Assembly (NCBI RefSeq): GCF_004798865.1 | Contig: NW_025335409.1 | Span: 17,633,082 to 17,697,081 of the forward strand | Origin: Varanus komodoensis | Lineage: Eukaryota; Chordata; Lepidosauria; Squamata; Varanidae | Direction: 5' to 3' | DNA: 64,000 bases | Part shown: in pieces, positions 12,502-23,883 of the stretch | Layout: every line of letters starts with the position of its first letter | How positions within the stretch are numbered: position 1 is the first letter of the stretch | The notes under the pieces: model-generated | What the model was told of the DNA's origin: nothing | The model's input: only the letters and a program-made list of their open reading frames with translations | The model's database searches: none | Translations under genes and position numbers: made by a program

Positions 12502-13802
12502 GGATTGCTCCAGTGTGCTCTGTGTGGCGCTGCCCTTGAAGAGGAGTCAGAAGCTTCCAATGGTGCAGAACAGGAGAGCCAGATAACATCATGTATGCAC
12601 ACCATATCCATTCGAAAAGAATCTCCTTGGCTGCCTTTTCATTCTGGGGCCAGTTCAAGCTTCTACTCTGTCCTTTTAAAGCTATAAATAGTTTGAGGCA
12701 CAAACACTAAAAAATACTGAGATGAGTGAAAAAACCCCACCCACGCAAAAGAACATTTAGTTTATTCAGACATACAGGAATACAGGAAATACATGCAGCA
12801 TGTAGGCACACCCCCACCCCCAAGGGACTACAAAGATGGAGTCTGTTCAAGAAACTTTTATAACCTATCAGTTACATTTACAGTTTGGAGGAGGGGTAGG
12901 GGATCAGGTGGGGATAACATAGGCAGTTTGCTAGAGGCACATTAGGCTAAAACAATAGGGTTGAACGCAATACAAAGAGAAGAGGAACCCTCAGGATAGG
13001 TAAACTATTAGCATCTCTAAGAGTGTACCTCCAAATGACAGGCCCATTAGCATTTCTGCAAGTCTGGGATGCTTCCATGTTGCAAGTTGGGAAACAAGAC
13101 TTGTAATATGGATTCCTGATTGGATCAAGAATCCCATCTTAAGTCTAAAACTGTTCTTATGGCATCAGGCTTTTAGCAGCCATATTATGGCAGAGCTTTT
13201 TTGTTGATTTTGTCCTGACATGCCCCATCATTTATGGAAAGTCCCTAACAATTTGCATTTCAGTTAGATTCACAGTTAGTTAAGCCTAAGCAGTGATGTA
13301 TATATTCCTGAGTGAGGTATATAAAATACTTGAAAATAAAATACTTGAAACACCAGATACTGTTTTTATCATTATCATAAAAGGAAGGGCTCAGACATTA
13401 ACAAAATACCAGTCACTGTATACAAATCAATATAACCACCCCAAGGGGACAGCCATGAGGAAGAAGGGTGAAATGCTCCCCCACAGAAGAAATGCATCAC
13501 CAAAGAAGAGTATATAAAAGGGTGTCAGTTTGTGTTTATCTATTTATGTTTTGGATGCACATACATATTCATTCACATTACTCTAAAATGTTATTTAGAA
13601 ATAATTACAATTTTAAAAGAAATGTAGTCTTATCATTATATGGTAGACAGGTAACCATGTAAACAGTATGCCTGTGCATTCACTCTGCTATATAGGAACT
13701 AATTGTTGATGGGCAACCATCCTTATGGTTCTCTGTTATAAAGTTTTAATTGGACAGGGGAATTCTTCCATTAGAAAAGGATCCTCTGGCACACCTGCTG
13801 GT
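12502..13802. other. Probable intron, no gene recognised
   Basis: No recognisable gene, RNA or repeat boundary. Small A-rich stretches and chance frames only. Confidence 0.4.
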
Positions 13803-13930
13803 AGCCAGTGTGGCCTCCTGGTGAGAGTGCTGGACTGGAACATCTCAGTCCTAGTTCTACCTGGATATGAAGCTCACAGGGTGACTTTGGATCAGCCACT
13901 GACTTTCGGCCAAAGCTACTTCCAACAGGT
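13803..13930 (+). repeat. L2-tailed tRNA-derived (MIR-like) SINE, left part
   Basis: The run agccagtgtggcctcctggt, then gagtgctggactggaaca, then gaagctcacagggtgactttgg and gatcagccactgac is the body of the tRNA-derived SINE common in reptile genomes, comparable with MIR. The right part of the same copy resumes after a CR1 tail at about 14299. The internal polymerase III boxes are degenerate. Confidence 0.65.
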
Positions 13931-14298
13931 CAAAATTGGGAGAGTGAAAACTGGGCATGTTCAGCCTCAAGAAGAGAAAACTGAGGGGGAACTTGATATC
14001 CCTCTATAAGTACCTCAAAGGCTGTCACAAAGAGGAAAGTCAAGAAATATCAATTCAAGTTGTGACAACCCAGATTCGGGCTGGACATCAGGAAGAGTTT
14101 CCTCACTGTCAGATCAATACAACAGTGGAACCAGCTGCCTAGAGAGGGGATGGACTCTTCCACACTAAAGACATTCAGAAAGAAACTTGACAGCCATCTG
14201 AGTGGGATGGTGTAACGTGGTGTCCTGCAACAGCAGGAGGTTGGACACGATGGCTTTCATGGCCCCTTCCAACTCTAATATTCTATGATTCCATGAAA
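13931..14298 (+). mobile_element. CR1 LINE 3' end
   Basis: The sequence follows the CR1 3' end: gggcatgttcagcctcaaga, then gacatcaggaagagtttcct, ccagctgcctagagagggga, and finally ggttggacacgatggctttc with the terminal octamer-like attctatgattccatg. It is an extensively 5'-truncated copy, about 370 bp, encoding only the last part of the ORF2 protein plus the tail, with decayed frames. Confidence 0.82.
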
Positions 14299-14405
14299 AT
14301 GGAGAGGAGGAAGAGTGGAAAGACGTCTGGGGTCCTAGAAGATATAAGTCACCCTGGGTTCCTTGAAGAAAAAAGGTGGGATGTAAATTTCATAAAATAA
14401 ATAAG
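14299..14405 (+). repeat. L2-tailed SINE, right part
   Basis: The sequence gaaaatggagaggaggaaga leads into gtcaccctgggttccttgaa, gtgggatgtaaatttc and an A-rich ataaataa tail. This is the ending expected of the SINE whose first half stops at about 13930, so the CR1 tail sits inside one SINE copy. Confidence 0.6.
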
Positions 14406-17400
14406 TAAAATAGAGGACTATTCTCTGTTTACTGAACAAAAAAAGACAGGTAGTTATACTAGGAAAAAGTGCATTCTGATCCAGCTACAGCTGTCATTTG
14501 TAAGTCAGTATTTGCTGTGAGTACATCAGCACTCCTGCCTGCTTGCCTCCTTTATAGCCATCTCATTGCACAATCACCATAGAATGGTGGAAGGGGATAT
14601 CTAGAAATATTCTGGGTCATATGTTGCTATTTCCACAGACCGTTGAAGTATCCCTTTTGAGTAAAATATCCAATCTGGCAAATTTTATTTTCTTTTCTAA
14701 AAATACAGGTTGACAATGAAACATTGCAATTTTTGAACTGGAAGGTTTCCAGGAAGGTATAGCTTCCTTTAAACAAAATGGATTGGATTTATACAAAGAA
14801 TATTAAAGTCAGATGTGTGATAAATACCTGAAGCAGACCTAAAACTGGGAGTATCACACAGGCATCTGATCTTCCTATTCCTTGTCCATTCCCTGCTCAT
14901 TCCTACCAACTTCAAGTGACAGTTTGTGAACTTCTAACGATGTTGTGGCTTGGAACTAACCTTGGTTTGTGCAAGATGGATGGCTGCAGCATGGCTACCT
15001 CCCAGAATGGAATTGTACATGAGAGTGGAGGAGAAGAGTGGCAGAAACATGCAGGTGGATACAGTTCCGTCTTCAGTAGATCTAACTGTGCTGTAACATT
15101 GTCTTGCATGTCTTAGAAATTCTTCCAGAGTATCTCTCTTTCACAAAGTGCTACTTTAGAATCACTGAGCAAATGCAGGCATTCTCTGTTTTCAGATGTG
15201 CATATCTTGCAGATGTAATCCATCTGTCAGCAGTGAAATGTAGTCTCACAGTTCAGAGTGGATAAGATGAAGCTCCAATAATAGCTGGAACAAGAATAGT
15301 GAAGCATCCCCCATGGAGTTAAGCTCCACAGAACAATTTACTGATTGGATTAGGAATGAAAATATGGCATCATGCAGACTTGCCTGTAAAACGACAGGGA
15401 GCTGTATCACATCCCTTCTCTTCCTTCCTAATGTCCCGATTAGTACGGCATCACTTCATTTGGCTCAAGACCTGCTTGTGGCTTTGGGCAGCACCTCTAA
15501 GTGCACTTTTTGGTCTTGAGTTACAGGAGCGTACAGTGCCTGGAGAGAAAGTTCTAGGCCGTAAATGGCTCACAAGAAAACCCCTGGGATTGGCAGTGAA
15601 TGAAGTCAGGCATTCTTTCTGCTTCTCCTGTGCCCTGCTGCTGCTGGTTTCTCATGCAGTGGAGCACAGCAATAATACCTCAAGGCAGAAGGGAAGGCAG
15701 CAGGGGACAAATGTGCTGCCATGCATATCTGAATGACATTACCTTGTACTGGAGATTTCACTCCTATCATTCTCATGTGAGGCTGAGGAAAGTTTTCTGT
15801 AATTTCCTTTGAGTTTTGTAGGAACTGCAAGGCATGGATGCTAGCTAGCTTGGGCTTTCCCTTCCTCACTCTGAAATGAAAAGAGGGTCAATCTCCAGGT
15901 CTTTATACATAAGTCTGACAGGCACTGAAAAATGGCTACAGTTGCTGGGAAATCGTTTATTTTCTTGGTGGAAAAAGACTTGCCTTCCAACAATACAAGA
16001 GATGTTGGATGTATTAAAAATGCCAACAAGTGTGAAATAAGCTAGTTGGTTAGACATAATTCCTGATGATCATAATATTGATTAGTCCTACAATAAGTAA
16101 TCTCTTTGTACTTTACATCATTAAGCTTTTGTTCTTTGTTTTCTAAGAGTTTCCATTTTTTTTATAAAGGGAAGATAATTTTCCAAAGGTTGCTATTCTA
16201 GCAGCAGGAGAGTTGAATCTGAACTCTGCCTGGAAAGGCCAAAAGGTATTTATCCCAGCAGGAAGTAACTTTTGGCTGGATTTCTAGGGAGACCTTTAAT
16301 CCATTACTCCATAATTTCTTCTGCTGCATGATGGAAACATATATTAAACCAAACGTCCTTTTAACATCAAATGACTGAAGTGCATTTCTCTTGATAAATC
16401 TATAATCAAAATCCCTTGGCCCAGTAGCGTTTGAAATAATTCTCCAAGGCCGTAAAATGGTGAGCTATGAATATGGCCTACCAATTTATGGCTCCATCAA
16501 ATGGAGTGGCTGACCAGTGGGGAACCACTCAAAGATTGGAGTATGTGTTATTCAGGGGCACTGAATCACACTTCCCATCTTAAGGCTTAAGTTCTAAAGG
16601 AAAAGTCAACATCTCTCCACAAACATTCTACTGGAAGCAGAGACTCATACATATATTAATATTGTTAAGATGCCCCAAGACTGAAAATTCAATTTTCTTG
16701 GCAGTGCAGCCATGTTGGCTCTATTGAGAGAAAGAGAACATGGGAACAAAACCAACTTCACCAAGCTCATCAGAGACAGCTTACTATCTGCCTCGTATGT
16801 TTTGTTAATCTCCTCAGCACAGGGATAGTCCTTGCATTGCTGTTAGAACTGTAATAGATCATTCAACCATGTGAGTCATCACCAGCATATTCATCACTCC
16901 TTGAACAAGCTCCAAACGTGCATTTGTATGGGTTAGCCCTTCAGTGATTCCATTCAGAGTCCATTTTAATAATCCAGTAGCCCATTTGGCAGAGTCAGAC
17001 TTGGGGATGCAGCAGTGGATAGAGAGAGACCATGGAAGGAATCCTGATCACTTTGTACTTGGTTCCTCTCAGGCATGGACAGGCCTGTGAGCAGAATTTG
17101 CATTTGAGACTTCCACTTCCTCTTCATCATATGCTCACTCAATGTAATTTTTCCCTCAACTGTAATGCACTGTCTGTCAGCATTAACATGGTCTCCTCCA
17201 TATATGAGACAATTTCTAGCTGCAATTCACCTCCTTAAACAAACCAAAAAATATGAATGTACTTCTGGTTTTGAGTGCACACATTAAACTATAGGAAAAC
17301 ACTGCTATAGAACACATCAAACACATCTAGTACCTGTGCCAGGTTATGAGCTCCCTAATCAGGGATTCTTCTGTTTGCTGGCCTCTTGACTTGTTTTGAA

Positions 17401-19784
17401 GTAGCTTAAATCTTGGTAAAATGGATGAATTTTGTGTGCAGTGCTAGCAGATGTGCAGATAATTTTTGTGCATCTACGAAGATGCCACCCTACACTTGCT
17501 CATGCAAAGAATTCAAGGTTAATGCAAGATTAATTAGGGCACCAAGGCAGCAGTTCCTAATATGGACAGTACGTCCCAAACAAAAATGGATGGAAACATG
17601 TGCTAGAAAGCTGGAAAGGGGACAGATGTTCTCTGCTTTAGGGCTGATGTTGTTTGAACATCACAAAGAAAGAAAGGAGGAAACATACATATTTTCAAAC
17701 TAGGCAGTGATAAATTTTGAAGTTCAAGTACTCATCATGTCTGGCATGACACATGCCCAAGATGAATCCACAAATTCAAGAAACTGTGGTGATCTAGAGC
17801 AATGAGCCAGTACTAGAATTTTTTGTCCCTAGCTCATGGTTTTTCCTTGCTGATCCAAGACTAAGCCACCACAAAATACTTTGCATCAAAACACAGGGCA
17901 GTATATTATTGCTGGTGGAATTAAATTCCCCAGAGCTACCAGAGAATTCCTGCCAGGGGTGGGGATGACAGATGACATCAGCATCCCTGCTAATCAAAGT
18001 GCCACTGTTGTATCCCTGTACAACCTAACTTTACTATACTCCTGCATGTGACAGGTAAGCTTGTCTAGGATTATTGCTGTCTGAGGTGAGGTAGGGGGTG
18101 GTGAATGTGGCAGCCATCTTTCTTCATGGCTGTTTTCTGCAATAAAGTCACTTATGGGACTGTAGTGAGGAAAAGGATCATTCCAGGAGTATCACTGCCA
18201 AAGCTACTAATTCTTGGTTTTGCCACAGCACTGAAAGCTATCCTGTATGATTAGGTATTATGAATTCACTGACTCATTTTACCACTTCAAACTATAAAGA
18301 GGAAGAGAGATTTGAATATTGCCAATGATTTTAGGAAATAACTTGTGTGCATACATAAAGAACTAACACAACAGAGGGAGCACTAAACTAGAACATGCTT
18401 GGGTTTTTTGTTTGGCTTGCGTGTTTATTTTTCAATGCAAAGGTATTCCTTTTAATATGAAAAAACAATCAAACACAGTTTCTCTCCCCTTTGTAGTCTG
18501 GCGCAGTCCAGTAACAGATGCACTACAGGAGTCTGTTATTCATATGCTTTGGCACTTGTGTGTGTGAAAAAACAAGGATCCGTTCACTCTCCTTCAAGAT
18601 GTTACTGGCATTCAGTGTATATGTAGCATGATGAGAGTTGATCCTACAAAGGCTCAAAAAGAAAATTAGTATCCAGCCAAAACTTCTAAGAGCTGTTATG
18701 ATGTGCATAATGCAGGATGTCTGTGGTTGAATACTGTGTGGGAAAATAAATCCTAAACCCTACAAGCCTACACCTTCACTGTCTTTCATCCTAGATTTCA
18801 CTTTTACACCCTGCTTGTTCTTGATGTCCAGTGTGTCTTAACAGAGAAGCAAGTTGGGTCCCATTGCTTGACATTTGGCATCTTATTCTGTTCAGGGGAG
18901 GTCTGTGATTGGAGAAAAATACATTTCTTTTGTCAGTTGCAAGTCAAGTGTATTAACAGCAGTGCAGGCTGCTTTGCAAAGCTCTCCCCTAGACCAAGGC
19001 AGCACATTCAGCCTCTCCACCATTGACATGAATCCAAATTCTCTCCTGCTGTAACTGAGAATATATAGAGGCTATCAGACGGCTGGGAAGATGTAAATCT
19101 CAGCTGGCCTTCAAGATAATTAAATGGGACACTTTCTCTGAGTGCTGGATATGTGATCAGAGAGCTGAGTGGTATTGCTGAACCAGACTCTAACCTGAGA
19201 AATGCTGCTGATAGCAAGGTCTTGAAGTAGCGAAGTATGAAGTCGCAGACTTACACCCTAGGGGAAAGAACCTGGACAGGGGCCATCTAAGCCAGCTGGT
19301 ATATTGAAGACAGAGATTTACCTACATGTAAGAAGAGTGGTGGTTTCTGTCATTGCATGGATTCCGTCACTGACTCCTTAGGATTGTTGAGTACGCGAGC
19401 TTCACTTGGGCCCTCTCTCTCTCTCTCTCACTGCTTGACAGAGGGAGAGAGGAATTCATCTCCAAGGCTATGACAGGCCAAGCAGGGGTAGAATGCTGAG
19501 GGTATGATTAAGAATCCAGAAAGATTCATAGGCATCACCCCTATTCGTAGGCAGGAAAAACAGGTAAAATAATGTCTTGTCTATCCAGTACTTTAATACT
19601 GTTGAATACGGCTTTGAAAAAAGAAAGAGAGAAAAAAGAAGAAAGAAAGCCTTGAGTTGGTTTAGGACTTCCAGTATTTATCCTGTAGTTATTACTTAGA
19701 AATTGATATGGAGGACCAGTTCAAATGCAAAAGAGGACAACTCCTGGATTTTTAATAGTGGTGTGGATATGATGATAGCTACAC
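14406..19784. other. Probable intron, no gene recognised
   Basis: About 5.4 kb of AT-rich sequence. There are a short (CT)n run near 19411-19428 and a purine-rich stretch near 19617-19650. None of the chance frames (longest about 126 codons at 15356-15736) shows a domain or splice-consistent extension. I could not assign any repeat family here; long unassigned parts might contain conserved non-coding sequence, which needs an alignment to tell. Confidence 0.4.
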
Positions 19785-19960
19785 ATGTAGGTTAAAGCTG
19801 TACTTTTAAATTGGGCCTGAAAACACACTGGGAGCCAGAGCAGCTGCCAATTCACAGGGGTAACATAGTCAAACAGCCCAGACCCCATTAATAATTGCAA
19901 TCCTTTTCTGGACCACTGCCCTTCTTCTGCTGCAGTTAGCACCTAGACAGCAGGCTGAGC
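19785..19960 (-). mobile_element. Old L2 LINE fragment
   Basis: On the minus strand the translation QLLWLPVCFQAQFKSTALTYM aligns with QLHWLPIEVWAQFKVLVMTYK of the nested L2 copy at 624-2465. At DNA level the stretch aaattgggcctgaaaacaca followed by gggagccagagcagctgcc parallels the L2 sequence near 1080-1130. Divergence is far greater than in the nested copy, so this is an older insertion. Confidence 0.7.
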
Positions 19961-20130
19961 ACACTGCAGGTTACCTGCTCTGTATTTCCAATAAAGATGA
20001 AATGCATTGCATTGTTATTTACATTTTATCCATGATTTCTTCATGTTTATTCATACCGATAAATTAGCTTATTAATTGTGTAATTTCCCCTTTTCAAGCC
20101 ACCATATCGAGACAGGGCATGCATATAGAT

Positions 20131-20265
20131 CAGGGGCAGGCAATGTGTTGATATCCAGATGTTTTGGAGCACAACTGCCAACAACCCAGCTCATTAGCAA
20201 AGTTGGCTGCGGTTCTGGGAGTTGAGGGCCAAGACATCTGGAGGGCACCAGGCTGCTTCTCCCTG
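20131..20265. repeat. Fold-back repeat (TTGTAGTCC family), copy at 20.1 kb
   Basis: It begins caggggcaggcaatgtgttg, runs through atccagatgttttggagcac, and returns with gttctgggagttgagggcca, catctggagggcaccaggct and ccctg. The left and right halves are mutually inverted, including CCAGATGTTTTGG against CCAAGACATCTGG. No target duplication is obvious. Confidence 0.62.
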
Positions 20266-20327
20266 GTGTAACTCTTCTGTGCTTGATGGACTTCCCCCTC
20301 TCCTCAGCTCTGCCATCTGATTCTACT

Positions 20328-20395
20328 CACAGGGCTGGCCCAAGACATTTTGGTGCCTGAGGCAAGAAATCCAGATGTACTGCCCCAGCCCTGTG
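20328..20395. repeat. Miniature fold-back element with 11-bp perfect inverted ends
   Basis: CACAGGGCTGG at 20328-20338 and CCAGCCCTGTG at 20385-20395 are perfect inverted repeats enclosing 46 bp that read caagacattttggtgcctga. The phrase resembles a widespread reptile repeat in which 'gcctgaggca' follows a GGCTGGCCC start, so this may be an internally deleted DNA transposon. A weak relative of the left end may lie near 24122. Confidence 0.5.
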
Positions 20396-21369
20396 GTGCA
20401 TGCTTAGTCAAACTGATGGGTTACAAATGCATGTCTAGTGATTCCACTGCTGTTTGAAACCAACATTTAAAATCCAAAATGTGCTCACAGTGCAACCCAT
20501 TGTGATCACTTTCTAACCATTGCCCATGTTGGTAGACCTTATGGAAAGTTTGCTCACCATCACCAAACCATTGAAGAATGCATTCCCTCACTTGTGCTCA
20601 GACAAGGGATCCTGTCTGTTTTTTTAACTTGCTCACAGGTCTCTCTCTCATTTTCTCTCTCTCATTTTCTCTCTCTCTCTCTCTGTGCATCCCCACTATC
20701 ACTTTGTATTTTTTATCTCACACTCTATTTCAAACAAAAGAAAAGCAAGAAAGCATTCATGCACACAGGTGGATGAATAGTCCATCCTTCCTGAATGGAT
20801 CAACTTCCTCATGGGGTGATGCATGAATAATAGGAGATGCTAAACACTTGGGGAAATAATAAAAGCATTTTGTGATATTGGGTGGAGAGAGGGGAAAAAC
20901 AGGTTATTGCTAAGCTCTTCTGGAGCTGTCCATAGCTAATCATTGAAGGAAAGCCAGGCACTTCCCTCCTCTGGAAGCCTGGAATTTACTGAAGAATTGT
21001 ATTTCTTGTACAGAGACCTGGGAAATGTAGCACTTTTTCCAGTCAGCAAGGGACAGGGGACCTAGATTCCCAGCATGCAAATAATAGGCAGGTTTCTAGG
21101 CTGAGAATCCAACTCCTAGAACTAGAATCTCTGGTCCGAGCCAGTGGCAGTGGTATTCTGAATTCTGGACATTCTGTGTGCTTCTCTTCGGTGAGGGTCA
21201 AACTGCTCAAGGATTTAAAGACCGTTTTTTCTCTTACACAAAAGTAAGCAAAGGAGACCAACTTCAAATCAGGACCCAAGCATGTAATTGTAATTGGGCC
21301 TCCCATGCCTGAAATTTTCATGGCCGTAAAATATTTGTTCATTTTAACTGATCCTTTTTCGGATCCCAC
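20396..21369. other. Probable intron with CT-rich microsatellite, no gene recognised
   Basis: A (CT)n-rich stretch with interruptions spans about 20638-20685 (tctctctctcattttctctc pattern). Otherwise the sequence shows only chance open frames. Confidence 0.45.
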
Positions 21370-21720
21370 ATTTTATTATTTATTGATTTCATGTCTGTAC
21401 TGCCCAACACCAAAACTCTCCACATGCCTCTCAACAATGCAGTATGTAGTAAATGCAATATGAAAATCTAAAACTATAAAATTTGAACTAATAAAACTAA
21501 TGAACTAATAAAAGAAAGGGAACCTAGGTGCAATGCAAAGATTAAAAATGCAATGCCAGATTTAAAACAGAAACTCCCAGAGAAAGACCACCACAACTGA
21601 TCTTATGGGCCAGGCAAGTGTATATGGAGGAAGATGATACTTCAAGAAATCTGGCTCAAGCCCTTTAGGGCTCCAAATTTTAACATCAGCACTTTGACTT
21701 AGCTGCCCATGTGGGCAATA
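21370..21720 (-). mobile_element. Old L2 LINE 3' fragment
   Basis: The left edge tttattatttattgatttca and tctgtactgcccaacacc is an L2 3' end in reverse complement. The right part gggccaggcaagtgtatatg, then gctcaagccctttagggctc parallels gcgggcatatatggacgtaa and ccaagctgtttagggcttta of the nested L2 (about 1000-1060). The order is the same, so it is a single decayed antisense copy. Confidence 0.65.
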
Positions 21721-22784
21721 TCACAGGGAAGGTCTTCACCTTTCCCTTGATGAAGGGCCTGGCCCAGACTGCCTACTATAGAGTAAAAATGAGAAAAGCA
21801 TGGCTGCAGAAAGGTCTTGCTTTGCCCTAAGCAACTAAATAATGGACATACTGTATAAGCAATAGCTTAAACAGGAAACCTACTGGCTGCCACACATATG
21901 TAGATGCTTCCAGCTTATACCCAAAGTGCACCATAAGATCCAGTGTCTTCAGTTTTGTTGGACAGAGACTTATAACACAAGGGTTTGAATCAGGCTTCCT
22001 CGGACTCAGAGTACAGTACCCACCCAACAAAACAAAGTGAAATATGAGATAAGCAAGGCCAGCCTGGCACCCAGGAATAATCTATGACAGGATAGACACA
22101 AAACAAAAGCAGCAAATTGCTACTTGTTGCTTCCTACAATTTCCAAGTAATATACAGCCCTGCCTAGACAATGACACTTCCCTCTCAAGGCCCTGGGTGT
22201 ATGCCTATACCAACCTATGGACTTGAAAAAGCTACTCATCAGCAAGAACTAATTACATAATGGATGACTATGTGGCACAGGAACCAAATGCCATGGCAGA
22301 CTCAGTTGCTGACTGTGTTTCCGTATTTAGCCTGGCAACACTGCTACTGGACATGGGTTCATTTCCCAGTTCATCTTGCAATGGGACATACACCATTTTC
22401 ATCAGCAATGTCCTATGCCAGGGGTGGGAAACACATGAAGACCAGTAGGTTACATATAGTCTGCACAGCCCTCCAGTTCATCCTTTAAAAAAATTTGCAA
22501 GCTCATTTTGATCCCTTTGGAGTTCCATAACTACTACTGACACCTTTTCATTATTTTCCTTCCTTTCATAATTGGTTTTGGCATTTGTGTGTAGGACTTT
22601 GGGGTGAGGAGCCTGGTGAGTGGAAAGAGACTCCAGACCTCCTGAAGTTGCCTACCCCATCCTACTTCATTCTACACTGGACAAAGCAGTCTTTATGCAA
22701 AGGAAAAAGTGGACACAGATTTAATAACAGAAATGGTGATATTCAAGTCCAAGGTAGTGGTGAAGAAACAATTCAGCATCCCAG
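21721..22784. other. Probable intron, no gene recognised
   Basis: The phrase gccaggggtgggaaacacatg at 22419 resembles the start of fold-back or hAT-type repeats but no matching end was found. Other frames are short and lack any motif. The part to about 22030 may still belong to the decayed L2. Confidence 0.35.
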
Positions 22785-23213
22785 GCACTTGTCAGAGGAG
22801 GGCAATGAAGATGATAAGCCTTAAGAGGAGAGGCTGAAAGAACTGGGTGGGTACAGCCATGGGAAAAGAAGACTGCAAGGTGATATGATATCACTCTACA
22901 GGTACCTCAAAGGCTGTCACAAAGAAGGGAAATACCTCCTCTTACTCATCTCATATTGTAGGACATGGAACAACAAACTTAAACTACAGTACTCCAGGTG
23001 CTAGCTAGACACAAGGAAGAATTTCCTTACTGTAAGAGCAAAATGCAACAGTGGAATCAGCTGCCAAGAGAGGTCATGGGATCTTCCACACTAGAGACAT
23101 TCAAGAAAAAGCTGGACAATTATCTGAGTGGAATTGTAAACTGATGCCCTGCGAAAGGAGGGGGTTGGACCCAATGGCCTTCTTGGCCCCTTCTGACCCA
23201 ATTATTTTATGAT
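22785..23213 (+). mobile_element. CR1 LINE 3' end
   Basis: Landmarks in order: tcagaggagggcaatgaaga, ggtgatatgatatcactcta, caggtacctcaaaggctgtc, ttccttactgtaagagcaaa, gtggaatcagctgccaagag, and gggttggacccaatggcctt. These correspond to the CR1 ORF2 C-terminus and 3' tail, and parallel the copy at 13931-14298. It ends ttattttatgatg, a decayed form of the CR1 terminal octamer. Confidence 0.82.
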
Positions 23214-23799
23214 GGTGGCCATTCTTGAACAACCTATTCTATAGACAGATTTCAATGCAAAAGGCCTTAGCTGCAGCTCATTAAAAGGTTTGCCTCTGTC
23301 TTCTGTGGCTTCACTTGGGACAAAGGTAATCCATTCACCAATGCAAGTGTGACTGTGGTAATCACCCAACCATTGTTTTGTGAACTGTCATTGCATAGGA
23401 GGGAACTGTCACTCTCTATCCCTTCTGTATCTCAGTTCCTGCTGACTGCATGGGTTACTCTCCTCCCCTCCCATGAATGCGTGCTCATACACTTGCAGCT
23501 CAAGACAACCATTCATGCATGTGAGCTTCCTACACAGTGCATTTGCTAGTCTTTAGGGGGTCACAAAGTGAGTTGTTTCTGGGGAGCTGTCAAGACTTTC
23601 AGCTAGGTTAAAAAACAAGTAGTCACTGATTTGGATTAAGTTGGTTTGTTAGCTCATTGTGGATATCTTTGTGGTCTTTGTTTCTCAAAAAGTTTCCAAA
23701 TATTTTGGGACATTTTGATTGCAGTCTGTTTGCTTGCTTGCTAATGTGGATGCAACATGGGATATGACTATATTTATAGATATGTGTATGTGTATACTT

Positions 23800-23883
23800 A
23801 TATAATTATTTGTTTACTTTTCTTGTGAACCTCTTTGAGAATAATTTGGGAGAACGGCATGCAATTAAATATGATGATGAACT
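23800..23883 (+). repeat. Old L2-type 3' tail
   Basis: The text ttgtgaacctctttgagaat, then tttgggagaacggcatgca and a terminal atgatgatga is the L2-type 3' end with its short tail repeat. Only the tail is preserved. Confidence 0.5.

Noticed and set aside
16670-16720. Candidate upstream SEMA3A exon (ccccaagactgaa resembles the V-P-R-L-K coding stretch)
   Set aside because: No proper acceptor or donor and the following codons do not match the family; coincidence.
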